DNA of 64,000 bases from Deltaproteobacteria bacterium (GTDB lineage Bacteria; Desulfobacterota; Syntrophia; Syntrophales; JACQWR01): NCBI GenBank assembly GCA_026388415.1, contig JAPLJV010000040.1, positions 31,542 to 95,541 on the forward strand. Direction: 5' to 3'. The position numbers and the translations under genes were made by a program. The notes beneath the pieces are model-generated. The model did not search any database and was not told where the DNA came from. It saw only the letters and a program-made list of their open reading frames with translations. How positions within the stretch are numbered: position 1 is the stretch's first letter; the number at the start of each line of letters is the position of its first letter. Of the stretch, positions 23,868 to 31,977 are shown in pieces.

Positions 23868-25067
23868 TCATTTTTTTGAACCAATAACGAGATTGTCCAC
23901 TACTTTTAGAACTGAGGTGTCCCAAGGGTAATCCTCATTTCTCTTCATCCATTGTTCTGCCTTCGAAGAAAATGTCGTATCGGAGGCAACTGGGATAAAA
24001 AATTGTGATATAATTTCTTTCATGAGGAGCCATTCGCTCTCCAAATCATTCTTTATGTTTGTACTGCCATGTAAAAACCAAAGAGTGTATTCGCGATCGA
24101 TGGGCGGAATGACATTGGGTAACATGTGATGCATGACCTTAGAATGCCCAACAATGCTTGTCCCGCTTGCCATTACCTTAATGCCTAGAAAAATTTCCTT
24201 TAAGACCGCCCATTTCATATCGGTCATTTCGTGAAAATCAAATCCCTGCGCCTGGGCAATCCCGTTGTTCAGGGGTTCGACACTCTGGAAGAAAGTGTGA
24301 AAGCTTTGCATTTTAGGTCCACTACTACCCATTCTATGCATCCCCCAGGAGGCAAGTGTTGCGTAAACGTATTCTAAATGAGTAGATGACACCGGTGGAT
24401 TTCGTGTTGCTAACGCGCGCTGATGAAAATAGAGACTCGGACCACTAAAAATCTCAGCTTTGTAGTAGGTATCGTGATAATTCTCAGCATTTGCCAATAT
24501 CTCTCTTACCTTGTCCTCATATTTATCTTTGCGTCCAGCAGTGTTCTTGTGCACAGAGCCACTTTTTGACAGCCGCTGCAAATGCCTGTCAAAGCCAGAC
24601 AGCGAAACATTCATTGGACTGGTGGTATGCATGCCTGATAGTTCTTCCAAGCGTGCCTTGGCACGCGATACAACCTCTTCATTAAATGCATCGGGGTGGC
24701 GAATAATAACGGCTTCAAATGTTAGATCGTGCATGCCCATTTTCACAAGCGCTTTATAACCAGCCGGGTCAATTTTTCTATTCACCGCCTTTTCTGCCGC
24801 ACGAATGATTCCATCATTTTTAATCATCCGCCACGTATAAGCTGCACGTAGATGTTTCTTGTGCTTCTCATACAAAAATTCCTCGTATGCATAAACTGAC
24901 TTAAACAATTCAAGCTCAACCCCGCTATTGCTTCCATGGGAAATAGCACGGAGTTCAACTGCTCGTCGTCGAGCTTTTTGTGCAAGATCAGGATTATTGT
25001 CACGAACATTCTTTGCAAGCTGCAAACAAACTGCCGGAGTCTTTAGCTCTTGTATTATATCTTCCAT
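23868..25067 (-). CDS. Hypothetical protein in a cassette-like setting
   Basis: 399 residues, not assigned to a known function. The sequence is soluble, with no membrane segment or signal peptide. The N-terminal 110 residues are helical and basic (ARRRAVELRAISHGSNSG, YEKHKKHLRAAYTWRMIKN). The middle (about 150-200) is Lys-rich and probably flexible. The C-terminal domain (about 205-390) carries striking conserved-looking strings: HLEYVYATLASWGMHRMGSS, SIVGHSKVMHHMLPNVIPPI and DREYTLWFLHG. A His/Asp-rich core could bind metal, but no catalytic site can be named. Base composition is clearly lower in GC than the flanking operons. It ends four bases before an attC site, and a GTTAGCCC string lies 29 bases upstream of its start, so it is probably an acquired integron cassette gene. 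Defence is a common role for such cargo, but that is only a guess. Confidence 0.7.
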   Translation of the reverse strand: MEDIIQELKTPAVCLQLAKNVRDNNPDLAQKARRRAVELRAISHGSNSGVELELFKSVYAYEEFLYEKHKKHLRAAYTWRMIKNDGIIRAAEKAVNRKIDPAGYKALVKMGMHDLTFEAVIIRHPDAFNEEVVSRAKARLEELSGMHTTSPMNVSLSGFDRHLQRLSKSGSVHKNTAGRKDKYEDKVREILANAENYHDTYYKAEIFSGPSLYFHQRALATRNPPVSSTHLEYVYATLASWGMHRMGSSGPKMQSFHTFFQSVEPLNNGIAQAQGFDFHEMTDMKWAVLKEIFLGIKVMASGTSIVGHSKVMHHMLPNVIPPIDREYTLWFLHGSTNIKNDLESEWLLMKEIISQFFIPVASDTTFSSKAEQWMKRNEDYPWDTSVLKVVDNLVIGSKK

Positions 25068-25308
25068 TTATTCCCCCTCAAATGTGTGTTCAAAAGGGCT
25101 AACGGCGGAAATCAGCGGCGCGCGGAACTGACTTAATATTATGATATGATTAACATATTAACGATGGCGCCGATCATTTTCCCGCTAAAATCCCCCCCCT
25201 TTGCTGACCCTCGTCGCGATGAAATCCCAGGGCATGATCTCCGTGGTAAGCAAGAAAAAAGAATCAAGGTTGACGATTTCGTCAAAAGTCGAAAATTCCC
25301 AAAAATCG

Positions 25309-25425
25309 TCATTCCGGTGCTCTTTTCAGTCCTCGCTTGACGGGGAAACACCGGAATCCAGATATTTCAACGTGTTACAAAAATACTGGACACCGGTTTT
25401 CACCGGTGTGACGACTATTGACGAC
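25309..25425 (-). repeat. Two adjacent copies of the dispersed palindromic repeat
   Basis: The right copy (25390-25409) is ACACCGGT, TTTC, ACCGGTGT on the plus strand, inverted relative to 7451-7508; its flanks ACGACTATTGACGACCTCGTC and CGTGTTACAA match. The left copy has arms ATTCCGGTG (25311-25319) and CACCGGAAT (25349-25357) around a 29-base loop, with a TTTCGTCAAAAGTCG flank. The rest of 25068-25435 shows a C7 run and no gene. Confidence 0.8.
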
Positions 25426-25435
25426 CTCGTCAGTG

Positions 25436-26071
25436 TCAAATCTTCTTATATTGTGCATCCGTCAGGCCGGCCAGGCGTTCGTCCCAGGTGGCTGCCAGTT
25501 CCCGGTGCAGGCTCCGTCCGTGGGCGTCCATCGTGACAATGCCCATCAGTCCGTCCAGGCGGATCTTCCACATCGCTTCCGGCAGACCGAATTCCTTTTC
25601 TTTGAAGACGTCCAGCACCTCTGTGATCCGGGCAGCGTTGTAAACGCCGGCGCCGCCAATGGCGTGCAGGTAAACGGCCCCGTGCTGCTGACAGGCGGCC
25701 AGGGTGCGTGGCCCCATCCCCCCCTTGCCGATGACCACACGCAAACCGAAGGCGCCGATAACCTTGTCCTGGTAAAGTTCGGCGCGACCGCTGGTGGTGG
25801 GGCCGGCCGAGACAAAAGACCAACGGCCGTTTTCCTTTTTGACGATGGGGCCGCTGTGATACATTGCCCCGCCTGCGAGCACCTCCCGCAGTTCCCCGTA
25901 GATCTGCTCATCTTCTGTTGTCAAAGGCTGGGGGCCTTCAATCAGGGTTTCCACCATGTATTTGAGGGCCGTATCCCTCCCCGTCAGGGCCAGGCCCGAA
26001 ATTCGCACCGCATCACCGGCGCGCAACTGCCGGATTTCTTCCTGGGAAACAGGAGTTTTCAGTTCTTTCAT
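25436..26071 (-). CDS. Class I fumarate hydratase beta subunit
   Basis: 211 residues, matching the separate C-terminal subunit of class I hydro-lyases. VSQEEIRQLRAGDAVRISGL starts the swivelling domain; GAMYHSGPIVKK, FVSAGPTTSGRAELYQDKVI and GKGGMGPRTLAA are conserved catalytic-loop strings, and AVYLHAIGGAGVYNA follows. With the alpha subunit it interconverts fumarate and malate. A tartrate dehydratase beta subunit would look similar, so fumarase is favoured rather than proven. It lies 10 bases after the alpha gene. Confidence 0.88.
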   Translation of the reverse strand: MKELKTPVSQEEIRQLRAGDAVRISGLALTGRDTALKYMVETLIEGPQPLTTEDEQIYGELREVLAGGAMYHSGPIVKKENGRWSFVSAGPTTSGRAELYQDKVIGAFGLRVVIGKGGMGPRTLAACQQHGAVYLHAIGGAGVYNAARITEVLDVFKEKEFGLPEAMWKIRLDGLMGIVTMDAHGRSLHRELAATWDERLAGLTDAQYKKI

Positions 26072-26081
26072 TTTTCCTCCC

Positions 26082-26993
26082 TCATGCCGAAATTTCGCAG
26101 GCGCCGTCCAGCTTCCAGCTCAAGGTCCGGCGGCGGCATTCCCAGCACATGTAGCTTATGGTAACAAAAAAACTCGCCGGGAGACGGTGCAGTTTACCGA
26201 TCTTAACCCCGAGCAGGGTCGTCTTCCCGCCTAATCCGAGCGGACCGATGCCGAGCAGATTGGCTTCCCGGAGCAACGACGCCTCCATCTCCGCAAGGAC
26301 AGGATCGGGATTGATGTCGCCTACAGGGCGCAGAAGCTGGCGTTTGGCCTCCCCATACCCACCGCCGCGGTCACCGCCGATGCAGATACCGAGTATCCCG
26401 GGGGGGCAGCCCATGCCGGCCGCCTTGGCCACCGCCTCCAGCGCCACCAGGCGCACCCCTTTCAGATCCCGACCGGCTTTCAGAGCGGCGTAGGGCAGGC
26501 TGTACTGGGTACTGACATTTTCACTGCCGCCGCCCTTGAGTAGGAGGGAAACTTCAATGGCTTGCTCCTCAGTTTCCGTAAAGTACAGGGCCGGGAAGCC
26601 GTCGCCGAGGTTGTTGCCGCTGTTGACCCCGGTTACGGGATCAACAGCGTTATGCCGCAGGAGTTGTTCTTCGGTCGCCCGGCGGACCGTGTCACGGATA
26701 ATCCGGCCGATAATGGCAGTGGAGACCTGCCGGGGATGGCGGATAAAGAAGAGGGGCAGGCCCGTATCCTGGCACAGAGGGGTATGCGCCGACCGGGCGG
26801 CTTTGATATTTTCCAGAAAGACGCCAAAAATAAGCTCGGCGGGGGAACCCGGTTCCTCCGTCAGGCGGGCTTGCGACAGGGCCTTTTCCACATCCGCCGG
26901 CAGTTCGCTCGACGTGCGTTTGATCAGTTCGAAAAGGGCATCTCCGAATCGCCCGTCCGTGATGAGATGGTCCGTAATTGCTGGCAGACACAT
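26082..26993 (-). CDS. Class I fumarate hydratase alpha subunit, iron-sulfur
   Basis: 303 residues. Cys ligands for the substrate-binding [4Fe-4S] cluster are visible in TPLCQDTGLPLFF (about residue 74) and in MGCPPGILGICIGGDRGG (about 195-203). SGNNLGDGFPALYFTE and KGGGSENVSTQYSLP belong to the active site. The oxygen-sensitive enzyme hydrates fumarate in the citric acid cycle or in a succinate-forming pathway of anaerobes. It follows purQ by nine bases; purine synthesis releases fumarate at two steps, so the link could be metabolic as well as positional. Confidence 0.9.
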   Translation of the reverse strand: MCLPAITDHLITDGRFGDALFELIKRTSSELPADVEKALSQARLTEEPGSPAELIFGVFLENIKAARSAHTPLCQDTGLPLFFIRHPRQVSTAIIGRIIRDTVRRATEEQLLRHNAVDPVTGVNSGNNLGDGFPALYFTETEEQAIEVSLLLKGGGSENVSTQYSLPYAALKAGRDLKGVRLVALEAVAKAAGMGCPPGILGICIGGDRGGGYGEAKRQLLRPVGDINPDPVLAEMEASLLREANLLGIGPLGLGGKTTLLGVKIGKLHRLPASFFVTISYMCWECRRRTLSWKLDGACEISA

Positions 26994-27002
26994 GACTCCT
27001 CC

Positions 27003-27836
27003 TTAGCTTGACAAAAGAGAATTCTTCACAAAATCAACGGCATTCTTAAAAATGGCGAGCCCCATACCATCCTGGGGCAATTTTTCCCGCGTCCAGCGGG
27101 GGTGGTTGGTATAGTGCAGGTAGGCCTCCGGGTGCGGCATGAGACCGAAAATCCGTCCCGTTTCATCGCAAAGGCCCGCAATACCGGCTACCGAACCGTT
27201 AGGATTGGCCGGATAATCCATGGTGGCCGCCCCATAATCCGCCTGGCTGTATTGCAGGGCGATCAGCCCTTTCCGGGAAATTGCCTGGAGTGTTTGTTCA
27301 TCCCGGGGGATAAGTTTTCCTTCGCCGTGGCGCACCGGCAAGTAGATGCCCGGGAGGCCTTGCGTAAAGATGCACGGTGAAGCCGCGTTGCTGCGCAGAT
27401 ATACCCAGCGGTCTTCAAAGCGGCCGGAATCATTCACGGTCAGCGTCACCTGCTGCTCGTCGTATCTCCCCCCGATGGCCGGCAGCATCCCGAGTTTGAC
27501 GAGAAGCTGAAACCCGTTGCAGACGCCAAGAATCAGCTTGCCCTGCCGGATAAAGCCGGCGAATTGCTCGTAGAGCTTTTCCTGCCGGCCATGAATGCCA
27601 GCATGCTGAATCCGGTTGGCCCCCGCCTTGGCGGACCCGAGATCGTCCCCGTCGAGAAAGCCGCCTGGCAGATTGAGGAAATGGTAAGCATCCAGTGTTT
27701 TTTCTCCATACAACAGGGCGCTCAGATGGACGATATCCACTGCGTCGGCGCCGGCCAAACGACAGGCATGCGCCATTTCCATCTCGCAGTTAGTGCCGTT
27801 CCCTGTTATGACGACGGCCTTGACCTTCTTGGACAT
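27003..27836 (-). CDS. purQ: Phosphoribosylformylglycinamidine synthase, glutaminase subunit
   Basis: 277 residues, a class I glutamine amidotransferase. Nucleophilic Cys in ILGVCNGFQLLVKLG near 104, and the His/Glu pair in GLMPHPEAYLHYTNHPRW near 233. The start VKAVVITGNGTNCEMEMAHA and LNLPGGFLDGDDLGSA are typical of PurQ. It supplies ammonia to PurL for the fourth step of purine synthesis. It is slightly longer than the compact 225-residue PurQ and resembles those paired with large PurL. It lies 13 bases after purL. Confidence 0.93.
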   Translation of the reverse strand: MSKKVKAVVITGNGTNCEMEMAHACRLAGADAVDIVHLSALLYGEKTLDAYHFLNLPGGFLDGDDLGSAKAGANRIQHAGIHGRQEKLYEQFAGFIRQGKLILGVCNGFQLLVKLGMLPAIGGRYDEQQVTLTVNDSGRFEDRWVYLRSNAASPCIFTQGLPGIYLPVRHGEGKLIPRDEQTLQAISRKGLIALQYSQADYGAATMDYPANPNGSVAGIAGLCDETGRIFGLMPHPEAYLHYTNHPRWTREKLPQDGMGLAIFKNAVDFVKNSLLSS

Positions 27837-27849
27837 TCTTTCCCCTCTG

Positions 27850-30846
27850 TTAGAAATTCAGCGGTTTCTGCCAGGCCGCCTTCAGTTCGTCCAAGTCGGC
27901 GGCGATAATCCGGCCGCCCTGGAGGCCATTGATAAGGAGCTGTCCCTCAACGAGCACCGCACCTACGTGGGCCGCTACACAGCCGGCCAGCATTGACTCG
28001 AAATTCTCCTTGTTTTCCGGAGCGATGGTGACCACGAAGCGGCTCTGGGATTCGGAAAAGAGCAGCGTGTCGTCGCGGTCAATCCCTGCTGCCGGCACAC
28101 GGACCAGGTCAATCATCATCCCGAGACCGCCCGCAAAGGCCGCCTCGGCCAGCGCCACGCCCAGGCCTCCGTCCGAACAGTCATGACAGGAGGCCACATA
28201 CCCGGCCATAATGGCCCGGTGCAGGGCCTCGTAAAGCTTTCGCGCCTTTGTTACGTTCACCCTGGGCACATTCCGGCCGATAAAACCGTGGAGCGCGTAC
28301 CACTCCGAGGCGCCCAGTTCCGCGGCCGTCTCGCCCAGGACATAAACAAGGTGACCGGCCTCCTTGACATCCATCGTCACCGCCTGCCTCACATCCTCCA
28401 TCTTGCCGATGACGGAAAAAAGGAGGGTCGGCGGAATGGAAATCTTGCGGTCCCCGATCTGGTAATCGTTTTTCATGCTGTCCTTGCCCGAGATGCAGGG
28501 CACGTCATAGGCCGTTGTAACGTCGTAGAGGGCCTTGTTGGCGCGGACGAGCTGGGCCAGCTTGTAATAACCGTCGGGCGTCTTTTCCGACTGCACCGGG
28601 TCGCACCAGCAGAAGTTGTCCAAGCCCGCGATCCGGTCCGGGGGGCAACCTACGGCCACGGCGTTTCGTACTGCCTCATCAATGGCGCAAGCCGCCATGT
28701 GATAGGTGTCAATATCGCCGTAACGCGGGCAGATGCCGTTGGCGATCACCACCCCGGCGAAGGAATCAAGGAGCGGCCGGATCACGGCGGCGTCCGATGG
28801 GCCGTCATTGGCGGCGCCCACAAGCGGCTTGATCACGCTCCCCCCCTGCACCTCATGATCGTACTGCCGGACAACCGCCTCCTTGCTGCAGATATTCAAC
28901 CGCGCCAGCAATTGCTTTAAGGCGTCTCCCAAATCCTGGGTGGGCGGGAAAGACGGTTCCTCATAGTGCGGCGGCGACCAGCGGGCCTGCAACTCAAGCT
29001 GGGGCAGTCCGGCATGGAGGAAATCCATGGATAAATAGACCACCATCTCTTCGCCGTAACGCACATGGAATATTCCTGAATCCGTGTATTTACCGAGCAC
29101 CGTTGCTTCCACGCCCATCTTCACCGCCAGGGCAAGAAAATCTTCTGCCTGGAGTGGATCTACGGCCACGGTCATCCGTTCCTGCGATTCAGAGATAAGA
29201 ATTTCCCAGGGATTCAAACCGGGATATTTCAGGGGGGCCATTTTCAGGTCTATGTCGCAGCCGCCGGCGAGCTGCGCCGTCTCGCCCACGGAGGAGGACA
29301 GGCCACCGGCGCCGTTGTCCGTCAGACCGCGATAAAGCCCGCGGTCCCGGGCGACGAGCAGGAAATCGGTCATCTTTTTCTGGGTGATCGGGTCGCCGAT
29401 CTGGACGGCAGTCACAGGCGAGCCGGCGTGCAGCTCTTCCGATGAGAAGGTGGCGCCGTGGATGCCGTCCTTGCCAATGCGTCCGCCTGTCATGACGATC
29501 AAGTCGCCGGGCAGGATCTGTTTGCCGTGGGTCGGCTCCCCGTGGAGGCGCGCGGGCATGATGCCTCCCGTGCCGCAATAAACCAGAGGTTTGCCTAAGT
29601 AACGCTCGTCAAAGACAATACAGCCATTTACCGTGGGGATGCCGCTTTTATTGCCTCCGTGTTCGACCCCCTCGCGCACACCTTCATATATCCGCCGGGG
29701 ATGGAGCAGGCGCGGCGGCAGCGGCTGCGCATAATCGGGCGGCGCAAAGCAGAAAACATCGGTATTGAAAATCAGTTTGGCCCCCAGACCCGTGCCGAAG
29801 GGGTCCCGGTTGACGCCGACGATGCCGGTCAAGGCGCCGCCGTAAGGGTCCAGGGCCGAAGGGGAATTGTGAGTTTCCACCTTGAATACAAGGTTGTAGT
29901 CATCGTCGAATTTTATGATGCCGGCATTGTCACTGAATACCGAAAGACACCAGTCATTTTTGCCGCGGCGCGCCCTTATTTCCTGCGTAGAGCGCTTGAT
30001 GCAGCTCGTGAACAGGGAGTCAATCAGCTCCCGGTGGCCTTCGCCATCCTCGTAGGTGATCAAGCTGTTGAATATCTTGTGTTTACAGTGCTCGGACCAG
30101 GTCTGGGCCAGGCATTCCAGTTCGGCATCGGTAATCCTGTTGCCCAGGCCGACGCCGGCTCTAGCCTGCCGTATATCCTCCGACTGCAGGTAATCGCGGA
30201 TGATCTTCAATTCCGAGAGGTTGAGGGCCAATACGCGCTCGTTGCTGATCTTGAGGAGCGTCAAGTTATCCACGTCAAGATCAATCTCTTCCGTATGGGG
30301 ACGATCGCTGCCCGTGACGCGGGGCACGTAGGGAGGCAATCCCTGCTCCGTGTTCCAGTCGCGCCCATCGCTGATTTGATAGTGTTCGATGAGTTCATTG
30401 GCCAGCAGGCTCGTGGCGATCGTTTCCGCTTCCGTTCGGACGATGGACCCCGTGATCAGGTATTGCCGGGAGGTATAGACGGGAGGCGTCGCGGCCGGTT
30501 TTCTCCCCCAAAGCAGGCCCAGGGCTTCACGGGCCGTTTTCCCCACATTATCGGTCACGCCGGGACGGAAACCGACCTCAATCAGCCAGTCAAAACGTCC
30601 GGCCAGGGGGCGGTTGATAGCAAATTCCTGAATGATGGGGTCGGAGAAGGGGCCGCTTGCCGCGGCGCGCAGTTCAGCTTCGGTCAGGGCAGCGACGCCG
30701 GTCAGCCCGGAATCAATGGTATAGACCTCAATGGTCTGCACGGCATCCACATGGATGCCCAAGTGTTCGATGATCCGGCGCCTGATCTTTTCCCCCAGGG
30801 CGCCCCTGATGCCTGCTTTAACCCCTATCTCTATCCGGTCGGCCAT
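27850..30846 (-). CDS. purL: Phosphoribosylformylglycinamidine synthase with fused PurS-like N-terminus
   Basis: 998 residues, longer than the separate 730-residue PurL and shorter than the 1300-residue type that carries its own glutaminase. Residues 1-160 hold two PurS-like repeats (IEIGVKAGIRGALGEKIRRR and FDWLIEVGFRPGVTDNVGKT). PurL then follows with LAQTWSEHCKHKIF near 245, FKVETHNSPSALDPYGGALTG near 330, GKDGIHGATFSSEE near 500, ISGKDSMKND near 770 and CHDCSDGGLGVALAEAAF near 890. It makes FGAM from FGAR with ATP, taking ammonia from PurQ next door. Confidence 0.94.
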   Translation of the reverse strand: MADRIEIGVKAGIRGALGEKIRRRIIEHLGIHVDAVQTIEVYTIDSGLTGVAALTEAELRAAASGPFSDPIIQEFAINRPLAGRFDWLIEVGFRPGVTDNVGKTAREALGLLWGRKPAATPPVYTSRQYLITGSIVRTEAETIATSLLANELIEHYQISDGRDWNTEQGLPPYVPRVTGSDRPHTEEIDLDVDNLTLLKISNERVLALNLSELKIIRDYLQSEDIRQARAGVGLGNRITDAELECLAQTWSEHCKHKIFNSLITYEDGEGHRELIDSLFTSCIKRSTQEIRARRGKNDWCLSVFSDNAGIIKFDDDYNLVFKVETHNSPSALDPYGGALTGIVGVNRDPFGTGLGAKLIFNTDVFCFAPPDYAQPLPPRLLHPRRIYEGVREGVEHGGNKSGIPTVNGCIVFDERYLGKPLVYCGTGGIMPARLHGEPTHGKQILPGDLIVMTGGRIGKDGIHGATFSSEELHAGSPVTAVQIGDPITQKKMTDFLLVARDRGLYRGLTDNGAGGLSSSVGETAQLAGGCDIDLKMAPLKYPGLNPWEILISESQERMTVAVDPLQAEDFLALAVKMGVEATVLGKYTDSGIFHVRYGEEMVVYLSMDFLHAGLPQLELQARWSPPHYEEPSFPPTQDLGDALKQLLARLNICSKEAVVRQYDHEVQGGSVIKPLVGAANDGPSDAAVIRPLLDSFAGVVIANGICPRYGDIDTYHMAACAIDEAVRNAVAVGCPPDRIAGLDNFCWCDPVQSEKTPDGYYKLAQLVRANKALYDVTTAYDVPCISGKDSMKNDYQIGDRKISIPPTLLFSVIGKMEDVRQAVTMDVKEAGHLVYVLGETAAELGASEWYALHGFIGRNVPRVNVTKARKLYEALHRAIMAGYVASCHDCSDGGLGVALAEAAFAGGLGMMIDLVRVPAAGIDRDDTLLFSESQSRFVVTIAPENKENFESMLAGCVAAHVGAVLVEGQLLINGLQGGRIIAADLDELKAAWQKPLNF

Positions 30847-30910
30847 TTCTTTTGCCTGCTCTCTTTGTCATATATTCGTCAATTTTAAGTTGTTAGAGCC
30901 AATTGCAAAA

Positions 30911-30990
30911 CTCGTCACACCGGTGAAAACCGGTGTCCAGTGCGCTTGTAACACGTTTAAATCCCTGGATTCCGGCCTCCGCCGGAATGA
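30911..30990 (+). repeat. Two palindromic repeat cores
   Basis: First core (30917-30936): ACACCGGT, GAAA, ACCGGTGT, with CTCGTC before and CCAGTGCGCTTGTAACACG after, the same family as 7451-7508. Second core (30969-30988): ATTCCGGC, CTCC, GCCGGAAT with GGATCC-like flank CCCTGG before and GACATG after. They lie between purL and the divergent side of the hydrolase gene end. Confidence 0.8.
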
Positions 30991-30998
30991 CATGCGGG

Positions 30999-31625
30999 TC
31001 AATTATGCGACCTTTGCAATTGACTCGTATAGTTTTTCACACAGGCGGCAAAATCATTTTCTCGTGATTGGAAGAAATGATCTGCATCAGGGATGATATC
31101 CAGGCGGCAGGCAAGCTCAGCCGCTACGATTTTTATCCTGTCGGTCGGACAGTACTTATCCCGGTCACCGCAGATAATAATGCCCACCTTGCCCCGCAAT
31201 GTCGCTAAGTCAAAACTAAAAAGATCGACCGGTGGTGAAACGAAGACTGCCGGGAGCAGTTTTCTGCGATTGAGAATACCGGCACTCACCCACGCCCCGA
31301 ATGAATAACCGGCCAGCATGATCTCTCGCATCCCTTGTTCCTCCAGGAAGGAGATCGCTGCCAGGACATCATCCTGTTCGCCCCGTCCGTCGTCGTGGGT
31401 TCCTGAGCTCTTTCCGACTCCCCGGAAATTGAAACGCAGGGTTGAAATACCAGCGGCAAAAAGGGCTTCAGCCAGGATATCCACAATTGGATTACTCATA
31501 TCACCACCCCGGAGAGGATGAGGATGCGAGATCACGGCGCCCACAGCTCCACCCGAGTTGGCATAGAGCCCCTCCAGGCGGACATCTTCCGGACCGAAAA
31601 AAACTTTTCTTTCTTCCATCGTCAA
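30999..31625 (-). CDS. Alpha/beta hydrolase of the YqiA/KANL3-like short family
   Basis: 208 residues without signal peptide. Oxyanion loop GAVISHPHPLRGGDMSNPI near 30, RFNFRGVGKSSGTHDDGRGE near 65, nucleophile elbow GYSFGAW near 105, acidic residue in IICGDRDKYCPTD near 150 and catalytic His in PDADHFFQSRE near 185. The HPHP string is characteristic of a widespread family of small cytoplasmic hydrolases of unknown substrate. It is downstream of the tautomerase gene on the same strand. Confidence 0.85.
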   Translation of the reverse strand: MTMEERKVFFGPEDVRLEGLYANSGGAVGAVISHPHPLRGGDMSNPIVDILAEALFAAGISTLRFNFRGVGKSSGTHDDGRGEQDDVLAAISFLEEQGMREIMLAGYSFGAWVSAGILNRRKLLPAVFVSPPVDLFSFDLATLRGKVGIIICGDRDKYCPTDRIKIVAAELACRLDIIPDADHFFQSRENDFAACVKNYTSQLQRSHN

Positions 31626-31657
31626 GACAACCTTAGATTGGGGGATAAATTTACCTA

Positions 31658-31840
31658 TTAATCGCTGGCCAGCTTACCCGCCTTCGCCCGATTTTCTTTT
31701 TTCCCTTCGTGAATGTGAATGCTGACCATATCCGGTGGGACATTGAAATTTTTACAAACGGCGGCGGTGATGTCCTTGACGAGCCCTCTCTTTTGTTCGA
31801 TGGTTCTTCCCTCGTCGGCTTCAATAATAATTAACGGCAT
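31658..31840 (-). CDS. 4-oxalocrotonate tautomerase-family protein
   Basis: 60 residues from ATG 31840 (GAGGGGG upstream). After removal of Met, Pro1 (PLIIIEADEGRTIEQKRGLV) is the catalytic base of the family. The usual Arg residues are represented by R11 and a later basic tail. Longer upstream reading to 31903 is rejected because it would bury Pro1. Members isomerise enols in aromatic catabolism, but many have other or unknown roles. Confidence 0.85.
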   Translation of the reverse strand: MPLIIIEADEGRTIEQKRGLVKDITAAVCKNFNVPPDMVSIHIHEGKKENRAKAGKLASD

Positions 31841-31977
31841 CTTGGTGTCCCCCCTCTCGTTGATATTTTCGCGATAGAATACACGAATGCCGTTAGCAGT
31901 CAATCTTTTTTGCTGTTAGTATTTTCCGGTGGTTTGTAGTAAGAGAGCTTATCAAGCTTGCTAAAGAGAAGGTAGCC

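Noticed and set aside
29659..30888. 409-codon open frame on the plus strand opposite purL
   Set aside because: It is antisense to the well-conserved purL, has Arg/Gly-rich low-information sequence and no ribosome site; it is a by-product of GC-rich codon use.
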